Origin: Erodium maritimum
Lineage: Eukaryota > Streptophyta > Magnoliopsida > Geraniales > Geraniaceae
Direction: 5' to 3'
Length of the DNA stretch: 64,000 nucleotides
Assembly (NCBI GenBank): GCA_963921825.1
Contig: OY997589.1
Location: forward strand, 4,898,001-4,962,000
In this document: piece by piece, positions 33,450 through 45,901 of the stretch
Layout: the number at the start of each line of letters is the position of its first letter
Numbering within the stretch: the first letter of the stretch is position 1
Made by a program: the position numbers and the translations under genes
Notes under the pieces: generated by a model
The model's input: only the letters and a program-made list of their open reading frames with translations
The model's database searches: none
Told to the model about the DNA's origin: nothing

Positions 33450-35835
33450 ATGTTTGACATCTTGTTCGGTTGGAGAAAAGCCTCCAAGTGGTGAGGAAGT
33501 TGAAGTTTTTTCTTTGTTTGTACAATCAAATGTTGTTGTTTGATGTTGTTGGTTTAAAGTTTGTGTCCTAATCTCTTGTTTCTGCAGTAAGAGACTGTTG
33601 AAGCGTGTGCGGCGCAGGCTGAAACTGCTGAAGAACAAGAGGAGCTCCATTGCTAGGCTCGTCCGCGGTGACATGGCTCAGCTGATCTTAGCTGGTCATG
33701 AAGAGATCGCTTTCAATCGGGTAATGAGTCATGGATTCTATCTGGTTTGATCACCATTAAAATGTTCATTACTTGTATTAGTGTTCTGTTCATGATTTAA
33801 TGATAAAGATGTTGTCCTAATCACATGTTCGAGTCAAAGCCCATTGGGTTGGCCTGATGGTGAAGCGCTATGTTTCGTTCTCACCTCTTGGAGGTTGAGG
33901 TAACAGGTTCGAACCTTAGTGGGTACATTTGTTTGATAGCAGGTGTGAGCGGAGGGTAAACTAGAACTTTTGGAGGTTGAGGTCACAAGTTGGAACCTCA
34001 CTGGGTACATTTGCTTGGGAGCAGGTGTGAGTATAGGGTAAACTAGGTTAGAACATCTTAACCTCGTTCCTGATGTGCTATTTTCATGTTTCAGGCAGAG
34101 CAGCTCTGCAACGATTTGAGCCTATTATCAGCATATGAATTGTTGGATCAGTTCTGCGAATTCATACTAGCCCATCTTTCTTACATCCGAAAGCACAAGT
34201 ATGCACAATGCAGCAACAAAATCAACATACTCTGTTCATTTTTTTCTCTGTTCTTGATCTAATGTTTTAGATTTTTTTATGTAATTGTAGAGACATGCCT
34301 GATGACATCAATGAAGCGGTTTCGAGCCTGATATTCGCCTCACCTAGGTTCGGCGATCTTCCTGAACTTGCACGAATCAGGAAGCTCTTCGCAGAACGCT
34401 ATGGGAAGAGATATGCTACTGCTGCAGTTGATCTGTTTCCGGGCAATCTTGTTAACCCTCAGGCAATCAATCAACCTAGCACTACAAATTTAACGTTGTG
34501 TTCAGTATGTTTCGTTTGTTTCCAACTCGTTTTCAGACATACTTACACGTGAATCCATGTATGCAGATGATAGAGAATCTGTCAGTGAAGCCAGTACCTG
34601 AAGATGCCAAGCTAAACTTGTTCGATGAGATTGCAAGAGGTTGCAGCTTGGATACAGATATTCTGATGTTTGAGTTTGCTTCTGAAATGCAAAGACAGGT
34701 ATGGTTTTATATACTAATGTTTTCGACTTGTTTAGTCGATTGAGTTTAGAGCATCTCTAATGGGATTAGTCTACTAGAGGCTATTAGCCCATTCGTCCAG
34801 CCTTCTACTAATGAAGGAGGACATTAGTCCAGGCGAATCCGGCCAATTCTCCCAGCCTCTTAAGGCGATTAGTCAGGTGAACCCGGACGAATTACCACAT
34901 GTCACATAGAAAGTGGGCATAAGGTGGGTGAATTGTACTGGACGATGAATCATTCATCCAGAGATGGGAGATTCACTAAAAATAGTGAAACACCATCTTA
35001 AATTCACCCTGTATTGCTGGTGCTCTTAAGTTCTTTAACCATTGTTACCATTCAACCACAGGAGAAAGAAGACAGCAAGAACCAGATTCTTGACATGTAT
35101 CTTCTCACTTATTACAACGAAATCAAAGGGTATCAAATCCAAGACTCGATCGCCAACTCTGACATGACTGTCACTTCTGTTGGCTCATCGATACCCCATC
35201 GATCTTCACACGACACGCCCGAATCCCCAATCTACAACGAAGTACAGAATGGTGCCCGATTGAGCCCTCATTATGTGTCCACATTATGTGTCCACTCTGG
35301 CATGGCTTGTGCTACCGATTCAGCATCTTCTTCTGAGAGTCCGGATCAGTGTCACGACCAAGATCTGATATATCTTGATGACATAGAGGAGTTCGAGTCC
35401 CCAAAGGAGAAGGATCAAAGGCTGTTCATGTTCAAAGTTTCCAAGAACAACAATGAGAATGTGGAACAAGCAAAAGCTCTGAAGCAGAGGACAAGACATG
35501 ATCATAATCATGTTGCGGCTGTTTATGATGCCTTTGCGTATCCGGACATGAGAGGGAAGTCTAAGGATCTTTGTTCCGATACGAGGAAGAGTATTTATGG
35601 GACAAGAGATGAAATAGTGGAGCCTCCTTGTAGGAGAGCTGTAACAATGCCACAAGAGAGGCATAAAGAGGGTTTAGGAGGGAACATTGAGAGATTCAAT
35701 TCGTGCCCTTATAAGCATCCGAGACATGTCCATCCTAAGTTGCCGGACTACGATGACATTGCAGCTAAGTTCATGGCTCTCAAGAAGGATCGGTTTGAGA
35801 ACAGAGTGAGTGACACTGAAACAAGATTAGTATAG
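33450..35835 (+). CDS. IST1-like protein (ESCRT-III-associated)
   Basis: Plant IST1-like gene. IST1 proteins bind ESCRT-III/VPS4 components and tune endosomal sorting and membrane scission in the cytosol. Six exons: 33450-33490, 33588-33720, 34095-34198, 34291-34462, 34567-34698 and 35062-35835, total 451 residues. The protein starts MFDILFGWRKASKCKRLLKR, the family's conserved N-terminus; its first exon is only 41 bases. The helical IST1 domain spans about 10-175 (RLKLLKNKR, YELLDQFCEFILAHLSYI, DINEAVSSLIFASPRFGDLP, IRKLFAERYGKRYATAAVDL, LFDEIARG). The rest is polar and low in complexity. Intron 4 appears to use a GC donor (cag|gcaatc at 34463). The in-frame GT donor at 34505 would add 14 residues and does not fit relatives. 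Introns 2 and 5 carry a SINE and a MITE. Confidence 0.92.
33845..34055 (+). mobile_element. tRNA-derived SINE with internal duplication
   Basis: In intron 2 of the IST1-like gene. A box-like 'tggcctgatgg' near 33850 and B box ggttcgaacc at 33906-33915. A unit starting ttggaggttgagg (33888) is repeated 82 bp later (33970) with few changes, including a second, altered B box. Same orientation as the gene. Confidence 0.65.
34749..35025. mobile_element. PIF/Harbinger-type MITE in IST1-like intron 5
   Basis: A 277-bp element with ends gagcatctctaatggg and 'attgctggtgctc' (inverse), flanked by TTA (34746-34748 and 35026-35028). Its core phrase matches copies at about 23561-23720 and 47579-47786. 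Confidence 0.8.
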
Positions 35836-36299
35836 TGTAGTGAAGTGAAGCTTGCCTATTATCTGGTGTAGTTTAGAAAGTTTTGGTTTATAATCAGGAT
35901 TGAGGAGGGCCAGATTAGATCATTGCTCGGAGATGTCCCTTATTATTCTTTATTTTAGATCCAAAAGTGTCACACAAACATGTAAAAATTATGTTGTATT
36001 TGATATTTATTATGTTGCTCAATCTCTAATCTCGGCTATCAAATATTAGCTTTCGTCTCATTACCACACTATATTGGTAGTCAACCTCTATTATTAGAGG
36101 TTAGTCTGAACCAATCACAACGTGACACATATAAATTTGAAAAAAATGATAAATGGTCATCAATTTCTACATACGAACCTAGAATCCTCTAGCCTCCATT
36201 TTATCTATCCGATTTTTATATTTCTAATAACATATTTTTAATAACATCATGAAGCTTAACAACATCAAACGCACGTCAAACTAACAGTGAAACACCAGG
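35836..36299. other. 3' flank of IST1-like gene, intergenic
   Basis: Probable 3' UTR to about 36000 (AT-rich), then ordinary intergenic sequence. No further feature is seen. Confidence 0.4.
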
Positions 36300-37500
36300 A
36301 GGTCAACCAATGTTACTATGTTCACCGATAATTCTAACCTCCACATCAAAACGCCGAGAGAAATCTCCATCGCATCAAATCCTAGAAGGGACCACCGAGC
36401 ATTGCTCAACCCTCACCAAGAGAGTCCGACCGAGGCCATCACCACTGGACGACCCAAAAGGGGAGTCGGTTTTGATTAACCCTAAAATCGTCATTAGAGG
36501 GACGAGTAAAAGAGGCTCAAAACCGAGTTCAGCCGAGACAACCAAACAAAGTAACCAGTAAACAATAACCAAATACCTCTTAAAAAAACTTATACCCGAC
36601 TCATTAAGAATTGCTCGATTAACTTAAATTAACCAAATTAAGCCCCTAGGAGCCAACACTCTCGCCGATCCATGAGGGACGGTTAGAACGGTTTACAACC
36701 TAAATCTTTTTCGAAAAAGACTTAGAAAAGAATTTGTTCTAAACCAAGCAAGGAAATGACAGAAGTACTTGCAGAGGGTGAGATGACGGGGAGTACCAAT
36801 AGACCAATCTTATCCACAAACCAGCCTGTAACCCACCAGAGTCGCACCAAGAACCACTCCTAAAAGCTAAGAAAAAAAGAAGCCCACAACCAAACACACG
36901 ACCTCTCTGGTAGGAATCACGACCTCACCAGTCGGAACCAAACTCCCGAAATGGAGAGAACATAGAAAAGAGGCATATCATCAAAACTAGAGCAGCAAGG
37001 TACCGATTACGGGAAACGAAAACGGGACAACAGTCACGACTAGAGACGGGGCAAAATACACAATCTTCACTCCAGACAAAACTTGAGAGAAAACCCCAAT
37101 GAGGCTCCTAACTAGACTCTTGAGAAGCGCCGGTGAAGAGCCTTGACGACTGAGGTAGTCCAGATCTACCCAAACTTGTATATGAGCCCTAAACCTCAGA
37201 AAGCGCAGAAAAAATAGGAAGGCTTACCAACAACAAGTTGGCGAGAAGACAACCCCTCCTCAGGGCCGTGTGACCAGGAGAGTGAGGCCAAAAAAGAGAA
37301 GCCGAGAAAGGCGCCCAATAGGAAAGAAGAGCTCGTACAAGAAGAAAAAAAGAAAAAAAAGAAGAAGACCGACAATAGCAATAATTATCGTAGTCACCAA
37401 AACTACCGTCCACGATGACGACAAAAAAGATAGGATTGAAGAAAGGATTTTCTGGTGTAAGTCTTTTTTCGTGAGTTATATATTCAAACGTTAATCTCAG
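36300..37500 (-). mobile_element. L1-like retroposon remnant, minus
   Basis: A-rich on the plus strand with T-rich, Arg/Ser-coding complement. The right part (about 37190-37500), read on the minus strand, has the Ser/Phe-rich and 'ataattattgctattg' head seen in the family at 1090-1545 and 7015-7919. Ends and TSD are not resolved. Confidence 0.45.
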
Positions 37501-39759
37501 AAAATGATTGCAATATGCACAATTCATTCCAAATCCTAAACAAAGTATACATTTGTAATGCCTTTAGTTGCAACGAACTAATTTGAGGCTCTACAATCTA
37601 TCAAATTGAAAGCTTTTTAGACAGGAATTAGGACAATAAGTAGCACAAATCTAGCATGTCAAAAGATTAACAAACAGTTACACAGCAAATAAAATTGAAA
37701 AAAATGTACAAGGAAGCGCGTGGACCTACACCACCACTAATGCAAAGACTTGAAATGAGTAATCCATATCCATTGAGAGAAAGTGGAAACTTTTCTATGA
37801 GTTTATGGGAAAATTAGACTAAATGGACCTATGAGGATGATTATAATGATACGTTGTCTTTAAATTGTATCCCACTACACTACCTTAACTTCTTTTTCAC
37901 TTCAACCGAACTAGGGTTGACTTCTGTTTTATTTTTGTAAAAGGACATATAATTTTTTTGAAAAAAACTTGTGATGTTTGCACCAATCAACGTTTGACAC
38001 CTCATTATGTGGTCTTCAACCACTTACTGAACAAAAATATCTTTTACATGCACATAGGTCCACAGTTCACTTCGAGCACGTACAACGTGCGGGGCAGGAG
38101 GCCGGACCCCGAACACGCGGTAGGAGGATCGAGGATCGGGGTGCGGTGTGCACGTGTTGTGGCGTGATTGAACCTCAGACCCGGAGTGTGCATCTTTGGA
38201 GCTCGAGGCCGGGTGCGGCCCGCGATCCCGAAATGGGAATCGCGGATGCGGGTGCGGGGGCTGCTCTCGGCCAATAGGGCCACGACACGTGAAGCTCTTT
38301 TGGAAAAAAATGATTGTTTCCTTGCAATGGTCAGTGGCTGGTTTACTTTTTTTTTATCAAAATAAATACAAATTTAATTCAAAAAATATGGGCCCAAAAT
38401 ATTTAGACGTCGATTTCGTATGTCCCAGCCACTCTTCTAATTAATTCTGATTGTGAAAACCACATACATACAAATATACTATAAGATACCTGGATTAGTC
38501 TAAATTATGTCCATTAATGAGAGAGGCTAGGTTAGTGGCTTGCTTTGTCATTTCCAATTATGTTTGACCATACACACTAACTCTTTGTAGAAATGAGAAC
38601 ATTAGCTTTAGTCTTTAAGTATAGTTTAAAATCTTATCTCTAATTTTTAATTGTTTGGAAGGTGAGAATTGATTTGGATAACATTAAGTACGTTGTTTAT
38701 GTAGGTCAAAATAATTAATTAATTGAGAAGTACTATTCTAACTATTGTCTTAGGCCTATTGTTTTCTTTCACTAATATCATGTTGGTCACAATCTTGAAC
38801 AATATTTAACAAACTAAAATATATATTCAGTCCTTTTCAATAATAAAAGATTTTTTGTGACTAACGTTTCAAAATATTTATGACTTGTTATGAGAAGGTA
38901 AATTGTGTAAAAATTATTAATAAGAACCTTATTTAAACTTTTTTTAGCACAAGAAATTAGTATTTTATTAATTAATACATAATAAACTCATAACACAAAA
39001 ATCAGGGTATGAGTGTGGACATTTTTAATAGATAATTCTAATTTTACGATAATATAAATATATCGAAGTAAATTTGGTACTGATAATTATGATCACCTCA
39101 GAAATAAAGAAACTCTTTTTTCATAAACAAAAAAGGAGAAATTCTGATCTTTGTTTAAACTAATTATTATTGTATAAATATTTTTTTTTTGAATTCAGAA
39201 TTTTATGTTTTGGAGATATTATTATGTATAAGTTGGGTTTGATAATTCATTTCCCGTAAGTCAATAATATGTTTGAGATATTTTGAGCAAGAGCCCACCA
39301 CTTAGGAACTGATTACACGTGTCCAGCAGATAGAATAGAAAATAAGAATAAAATAAAATAAAAAAGATGGAATGATGAGATGAAATGACAGTAGGACCAC
39401 CGACACGTGCCGATTCCGACCGACTTTTGCAGTACAAAACCAATTTGTTCGTTGACTTTAGTTAACCATAAACTGACTGACAAATTTGAATTCCTAGTTT
39501 CACCGAAAGCGGTGACGTGGATCCGTCCCATCATCATGTTTATCATGCCTTCTTATTCTCGTACCTTCTTCATTGCTTAGGTTATTAATCCATGCTAATT
39601 TTTTTTATCGATAATTTATGCTATTTGATCAACTCATATAAAATCGTATTCTTTGAACAAAAATAATCATTTGGATAATTTACATGGATCACATTTGGAT
39701 TGGATCATTGGAACTTACAATATTTCCCGTAAAACAGAAGTGGGACTGAGTCTTACAAA
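37501..39759. other. Intergenic, Harbinger-like patch, no gene
   Basis: Bases about 38060-38330 are GC-rich with short frames on both strands and end 'ccaatagggccacgacacgt', like the Harbinger-type patch at 8460-8510. The rest (38330-39759) is AT-rich with no recognisable gene. Confidence 0.35.
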
Positions 39760-40437
39760 ACTTGGATCGTAATTATCATTCTTAAAAAGATATAAGATGC
39801 ATAAATCTAAAGACTCGATATCTATTTTGGTAGGGTTTCAGGTCTATTTTTAAATCGATTTCTACAATTTGTAGCTTCGATTTATCGAGGTTTGGCTTTG
39901 GTAAAGCTCTATCAACCGAACACATGCACGAGCCGTTCGGAGAAGGTCTCGGAACAATAGAGTCGGTGAATTTAAGATCCGGGGGAGGGACGATAGGATG
40001 TGGTCTATTTCCACAACACCTAAGGTCGGGTTATCCAGGCTATTCAAGACGGATCGACAGTACAAGAACGCCCCACTACAAACGCTATAAGGTTCAAAAG
40101 TGGCTTTATAGAAGTCCTAGTTTTGGTGTTCCGTTGCATTGAAAGTTTCTTTATTTCTTGGTTTTGTTTTTCTGGTTTCTATTTTTAGGATTTGGGTCAG
40201 TTGTTGGTTTGAGTTATGTGTGGTTTTAGTTGTTCGGTTTTGTTCAGTTGAAAGTGTGGTACGAAGATTTTCTAAGTTTGTGTCTACGATGAAAGATAGA
40301 CTATTTTTACGGGTCCAAGAAAGCTGAGTCACCTACGGGCGACTCGGACAATATTCTGAAACTCAGGGTCTTTGATTCTACCTTTGTAACCTTTGATTGA
40401 CTTTAATGTATTTCCTCAGTGCCCGTTTTAAAAAAAT
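39760..40437 (+). mobile_element. L1-like retroposon 3' part, plus
   Basis: The last ~200 bp (from 'gtttgtgtctacgatgaaag' to the A-run at 40431-40437) match the 3' end of the insertion at 12484-13360, including 'cacctacgggcgactcgg' and 'acaatattctg'. The left boundary is uncertain; 'ttacaaaac' at 39753 and after the tail is a possible short TSD. Confidence 0.55.
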
Positions 40438-40649
40438 TACAAAACATATTTCTTTTAGAGTTTTATTGTGATTGATCTCTTTCTTAGACGGTTTTTTTGT
40501 TGTTCACTATTGCAATAAACATATTTTTAAGTGACTAATCTGACGTGTAATTTTAATAAGATTCGTATTTAATTAATTATTTAAATAAATAAAACCCCAA
40601 AATTAGTAAATAATAAAGAGCAGTTTCACTATAATAAACAGACGAGCAT

Positions 40650-41989
40650 GTACGAAGGAAAAGGCCATGGCTATGACTATGGTCTCTACCATGGCTTATG
40701 CCATGGTTCTGCTTCTCTTTTCTATACATCCTCTCCTATGCATCTCCCCTTTGAGCTCTGGTAGGGTTTTTCTGCTATGGTTCCTTTCGAACCGCCTTCA
40801 GCCACCGCGACATTGGCTTTATCCTGCCACCAAAGAAGTGTCTCCTGGCCTTGTTCTGTCCCCCATCTGCAACTCCGATGATTGTCGTTTGGCTCACCTC
40901 GACATCTATCGTTCTCACCTCCTTGGAGCCCCGCGACCTTCTTGTATCAGATCATCTTTCCTGAGCAACCCCCACCGTCTCTGAAGCCGCCACCGGCGCG
41001 TCCTTCTCCCTGGCTTCCACCGTGGCACCCTCCTTAACCCCTCTGGTTTTATGATTAGTGAGCGAATATTCAGGGCTTCTACCTAAGGATTCAGGGACTT
41101 TTACCAAGAGGGATCCTTGAATCACATCTACCATTGTCGCTCTCCTTCCTTTGAAACTGACGAATGTAGGTTCGGTCGCACTCTACAGAGTATGCAACGT
41201 TTGGGCAACACTTTGACCAGTATTCGTTGGCTTCGCCCTAGTTTATTTTCAGTTTGCCTATATGGCATTTCCAACACCTTTTATAACAGTTCATTTGACT
41301 CAGAGTTATATGTAAAGAGACCTTCTAAGGCTATATGCAGTTTAATCACCCTCTCTATTTTCTTTTCCGCAAGAAGAAGTGCACGCTTAAGGGTAAGGAA
41401 CTATGGGGTAATTCAGGTACCCTATCGGATCAGACCTTGGCGGATGATACTTACGGGCCCGGGCCTACTATAGAATTGAGCAAACAATAGCTAGCGACCA
41501 AGGCGTGGGCTTATTGTAACAAAATGGGCTTCAAATCCAAGACTACCGCCGAACAGTTCAGGAAGGAACTTGATATGTTAGATGCAAAATTGCGTCCCCC
41601 AGGTCCGGAGTGTGATATTTCAGACTCGGAATCTACTCCGGATAACCCTCGAATGAGCAAGTAGGTGGGCTGATCTTTGTTGCTGTGGTTGGGGTCTATG
41701 GTGGGGTGGGTTCGATCTTTGTCCAGTTTCTTATTAGCTTTCTTTGGTACGACGAAGGGTTCTCGCCCTTTGGTTCCAAGTCATTTTGGTTGGGGTATCT
41801 AGGCTGGTGGTTATGTTTTTTCGGTCTACGTTAATTTCGGCTTGTGTTTTTAGTTTGTAGTGTAGTTGGATGGTATATCCATGTTTGATATTGTCGTTTC
41901 TTCTTGTAGTTCGTGGTCTTAGTCTGCCCTCGTACAGACTGCCTATATCTCATTTTGAGAACAAGGCTTATAAAACTTCTCTGATAAAA
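40650..41989 (+). mobile_element. L1-like retroposon, plus, head and tail present
   Basis: The head (40660-41050) carries the family's Met/Ala-rich then Pro/Arg/Ser-rich coding-like stretch ('CNSDDCRLAHLDI...GAPRP') shared with 7015-7919. The middle (41500-41660) has an open piece 'KMGFKSKTTAEQFRKELDML', possibly from an ORF1-like protein. The tail ends 'aaaacttctctgataaaaaa', like 5765 and 55534. No reverse transcriptase is present and no TSD was found. Confidence 0.6.
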
Positions 41990-44048
41990 AAAATATTTTA
42001 ATAAAATACTCGTACCTTTTAATAAAAAAAAACAAATAAGCCTTCTTTAACTTCTTTCGTTTTAATAAAATACAATGAGAAGAAAAATGAATAGTCTAAA
42101 AAAAAGAACAATCTCAACGAGTAGACATAAAACTAAATTAAAAGGAGTTTTCAAAATAAGATAATAAATAAAAATATAAAATATATTTGATACCTTAATT
42201 TCAAATTTTATTTTAAAAATTAGAAAACTTATATGGAAGGAAACTCTTCTTTTAGGATTCTCGCTCCTTCCTTTCCGATTTCTTGTGCATCATCCCATTT
42301 TCTCTGGCGATTCCAATCTGTACTCACCATAGCAACCCCTCGGTCCCAACTATGGCCCCTACCATTCTGATGACCCACGTGAAGACGACCCACTCACCTG
42401 ATCTTGAGAATGCTGACTAACGCCTATTCCCTATGTGATTGATGACGCTATCCTCGAGGTTGTCCCCCACTAGACCTTGTCGCCTCGATCCATGCACCTG
42501 TTACCAAGCTTGGAGGTTATAATGTTTGTGCGATATTAGAGGAACAAACGACCTCCTTAACCTCTATTCTGCCTGCCCTATCCCATCACGACCCACACCA
42601 CCTTTGATCTCTAATCTGATCGGGCCTCCACCACGGTATCGACATTAGGGAAACCGGTAGGCCTATTGCCCCTTTCATTAAGAAACAATAAGCCCCTACC
42701 TGTTGACCGCTAGGAAGCCGCACCGACGAACCTGATTCTACCCTCCACATGCGACCTTGGGATGCCGATGGAGCCCCTTGTTCCCACCATGTACCTTGGG
42801 TGGGTGGACTTCTTTTACTGCCATGCCGAACATGGCTGGCACAAATTAGCAACCGCCGACGGATCCAAACCAGTCCGGCGACCGATCCACAACCTCTGAT
42901 AAACCCTAGACTAGGAGATCTAAGGAATGAGGAGGTTGTCCTACCACTTCCGATAGCAACTCATTGGCCTCCTCTAGAGGGGTTTCAAACGTCGTTGCCA
43001 AGCCCCTTCAAACCCCCCACCACGCTACAACAATGCGTCCAAGAAGATGGAGAAGCCTTTGTTGAAGAAACCCCTACAACAACCTGCGGGGAATGAAATT
43101 GGCATTTCGACATCTTTGCTCTATGCCCTAGATCCTCTCCCCACTCAGGACCTGTTCTATGGGTCCTCTCATCCCCGGATCCAAGACTTTTTGCCAAAGC
43201 ACCGTCACCAACTTAAAGGAGGAGCATTGTGTCCACTCTTTCGTTAGTAAAGGTTCTCCTTGAGGTGCCGATTAAAGAAAAAGAGGTGATTGTCAGCAAT
43301 GAAAGGTAGGTCATCGAAATCGTTAATATAGATTATAAGAAGAGGCTCCGCTGTGAGTACTCTTACCTGTTCTCACATTCTAATAAATATCAAATAAATT
43401 ATTTTATCTATCTAACTCTAGGAAAACATGAAAGTAAACTACACACGTTGAGAACCAACCCAAATCACATGGCATCCAAGCAACCATTCTTTGGTAGAGG
43501 TTGTCATCTAAATGAAAATATTATCTTCACTACTCTAACCACTGCAGGCAGGTATATAATATGAGTTCATCAGCCCGTCATGATGCCTAATCTTGTCTAT
43601 TTCTTACATTAATTATCAAAAACTCTAACTACTTCCCCTTTTTTTAGTAGGCTAAACATGGCTAAGCCGTCTTAACCCCAAATCGAAACTTAAACTTGAA
43701 AATCTACTTATTACAAGCGATGTGCCGAATGAAATCTGTAGGCAAATCAACACCAATTCAAGTCATGTACGAAAGAATTGTGAGTACTTTCCTCGGGACC
43801 ATATGAATATTGTTGACCAGAGAGTGATAGATTCAAGGAACTGTTGCTATTGCTATTGTGCTCTTCCTCTTCACCGTCCACGTTTAAATGCTCTCCCACA
43901 TAGTTCTACGGACCGAAACCATCCGCTGACTCTTTCTATTTCTCACACCTTCGTGGCATTCTTCCATTTGTCCTGCCTAAAGTATCAAAGTAATGATATA
44001 ACATGTGCTCCATGGGCAAGGGAAGTCCACCCATTATAAGGTAATCTT
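41990..44048. other. Intergenic, probable old retroposon, no gene
   Basis: Bases about 42250-43260 are C/T-rich on the plus strand with broken Pro/Ser-rich frames (for example 42749-43096 +), likely an old retroposon head. Bases 43261-44048 show a short frame (43722-44039 +) with no domain. Nothing is called as a gene. Confidence 0.35.
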
Positions 44049-44349
44049 AGGCTATCCATAATGGGATCGAAACGGTTAAGTATAATTTCAATCGAATTGA
44101 TGGCAAAATGAAAAAAAGGTGGGTCCGATTCGTGGGAAAAAGTGGGCTGAATATATTTGTATATTATTTAAGCCATGTGACGATTCTTTATAGAAGAATC
44201 GGGCTTCAACTCGAATAAACGGTCGGCAGATCCACAGACTCAGCTGAGTGTCGAATCGACGGAATCGTAGATTTTGGGCTTTGTTCCCAAAAAGGTGTCG
44301 AATCGACGCCCCTATTCGATGCGCAAAAACCTCAATTGTGGATAGTCTA
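44049..44349. mobile_element. MITE, superfamily uncertain
   Basis: A 301-bp element whose ends are imperfect inverse copies: gctatccataatgggatcg on the left and 'cctcaattgtggatagtc' on the right. TAG flanks both sides. Inner motifs 'cgaatcgac / gtcgattc' recur in the leader-like patches at 48200 and 54430. Confidence 0.55.
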
Positions 44350-44404
44350 GGTACAAATCTTCTCCTGGAAACCCGATCGTAAAAACATTAGAAAATATAA
44401 CAAC

Positions 44405-45115
44405 ATTATGCTTTGTTTTGAAAGGTAACATGTAATAACTTTTTATCGGACATATACAAAACGAGTTTTTTAGTAAGTCCACGAGAGGCTTGGTTCCCTG
44501 ACCTAGCAACGTACTCTAGTTTGTTATCTTCAAAGGAATACTTGATGGATCGACATTCAAATAAAATAGGAATCAGCTGGTTGTGGAAACGATAGTCCCT
44601 GTTGACGAGGCCAATCAGAAACTGGGCATCACTCTCTGGACGATGACTCTTGCAGATCCCGTGGCCCTGGCCAATTGTATCACCTCCCAGATCATGTGGG
44701 GCTCTGTATGGCACGGATGATGATGTGTTGAGACGAACGTGTGGGAGTATTAGACGGGCGGAACAACATCCATCAGGGGTTGCATAATGTTTCGCCGAGG
44801 AGCATAATGTTTCCTCCATCCCCAACAGTGTGTTTAAGGCTCCGACAGATGAATCCCTGAGTAGTTTGTGGACTAGACCAAATGCAGCTACAGTTATTAC
44901 CTCTCTCCCCGAGAGGAAGTACTCATTTGGGAAATATCGAGCTTTGAGAACCCGAGTCACCAAACTATCTGACACAGTGAAAAGCTCCAACCTCATCTTC
45001 TCCAGCAAAGCCAAGTTCATGGAATACATGTCTCGAAATCCTAGCCCCGTTTCTTCCTTTGGACGACAAAATTTAGTCCAATCGTTCCATAGAATGGGAC
45101 TAGACGTCCGTGTGA
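44405..45115 (-). mobile_element. L1 LINE ORF2 remnant, minus
   Basis: Minus-strand remnant of an L1 ORF2. The right end gives 'PILWNDWTKFCRPKEETG' then 'MYSMNLALLEKM' and 'SLVTRVLKARYFPN', the conserved region after reverse transcriptase. Further left are RNase H-like pieces ('SDAQFLIGLVNRDYRFHN', 'YVARSGNQASRGL'). The order is right but intervening sequence is missing, so it is a deleted, inactive copy. Confidence 0.75.
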
Positions 45116-45220
45116 GTTTGTTCCTGCATTTCTACCACAATAAGGGTTTCGAACTCAATAAGAGGTGGACATCAGTGTGAGTCTGTTCCTGCATTTCTAC
45201 CACATTAAGGGTTTCACGTT
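45111..45220. repeat. Tandem duplication, 65-bp period
   Basis: Two copies of a unit beginning tgtgagtttgttcctgcatt (45111) and tgtgagtctgttcctgcatt (45176), including 'tctaccaca.taagggtttc'. It lies about 290 bp upstream of the ERF gene's TATA box and partly in LINE-flanking sequence. Confidence 0.8.
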
Positions 45221-45500
45221 CGGCTCAATAGTTTCGAAGCTCACGGGTTCTTGCGATATTCTAACGTGGAGTACAACAAAGTCGACGGGCTTAAAAACGG
45301 GTTCGGACCAAATCCAACCACTGCAACTACCTAATGAAAAGGAGGCATCTAGTGTTATTTGGAAGCAAGGAAACGGTAAGAGAAAGGCAAGGCAAAGGCG
45401 TGTGGGTCCAAAGAGAGCCATCCAACCAACCACCGGACTTGTAATTATCCTCCATCCTTACCTCCACTAACTCCTCCACATATCTTTTTTTTTCAACTCT

Positions 45501-45510
45501 CTTATAAAAA
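45501..45510 (+). promoter_or_regulatory. TATA box of ERF gene
   Basis: cttataaaaa followed by a C/T-rich tract (45511-45680), as in many plant core promoters with pyrimidine-rich leaders. It implies a 5' UTR of about 370 bases. Confidence 0.55.
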
Positions 45511-45689
45511 CCCCTCTCCTCCTCACCCCTCCAAACCCACAACCAAAAACACATCCATTGCTCTCATCAGCTCCACCTTGCCGCTTCTGCTCTCCGGCCG
45601 TTCTTCATTTCCACGCCAAGAACAACACCTCCGACCGCTCGCTCGCTCGCTCTCTTCCTTTTTTCCATTAGTGCTTAAAGAGAATTTCA

Positions 45690-45758
45690 ATGGGTTCTTC
45701 AAGATTTGAAACACTCGGCATCCGATTCCGTTTTTTCTTCAATCGGATCACTTATTAA
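45690..45758 (+). promoter_or_regulatory. Possible upstream ORF in ERF leader
   Basis: A 22-codon frame (MGSSRFETLGIRFRFFFNRI..., stop at 45756-45758) that ends 143 bases before the main ATG. If the leader starts just after the TATA box at 45501, this uORF would be in the mRNA and could dampen translation. Conservation is unknown, and a leader intron could remove it. Confidence 0.3.
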
Positions 45759-45901
45759 AAACCAAGATTCCTCCAGTGATTTTGATCTTTGTTTACTTCG
45801 ATTCGAATCTTGTCATCGACCCATCTCGAGTTCTCTCCACCCAATCCTCACACAATCTTCCTTAGCTCTTTAAATTCGTTAGGGAGAGAGCGAGCGAATC
45901 C

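Noticed and set aside
37978-38283. Overlapping GC-rich frames on both strands
   Set aside because: No domain, and the end resembles a Harbinger-type transposon patch.
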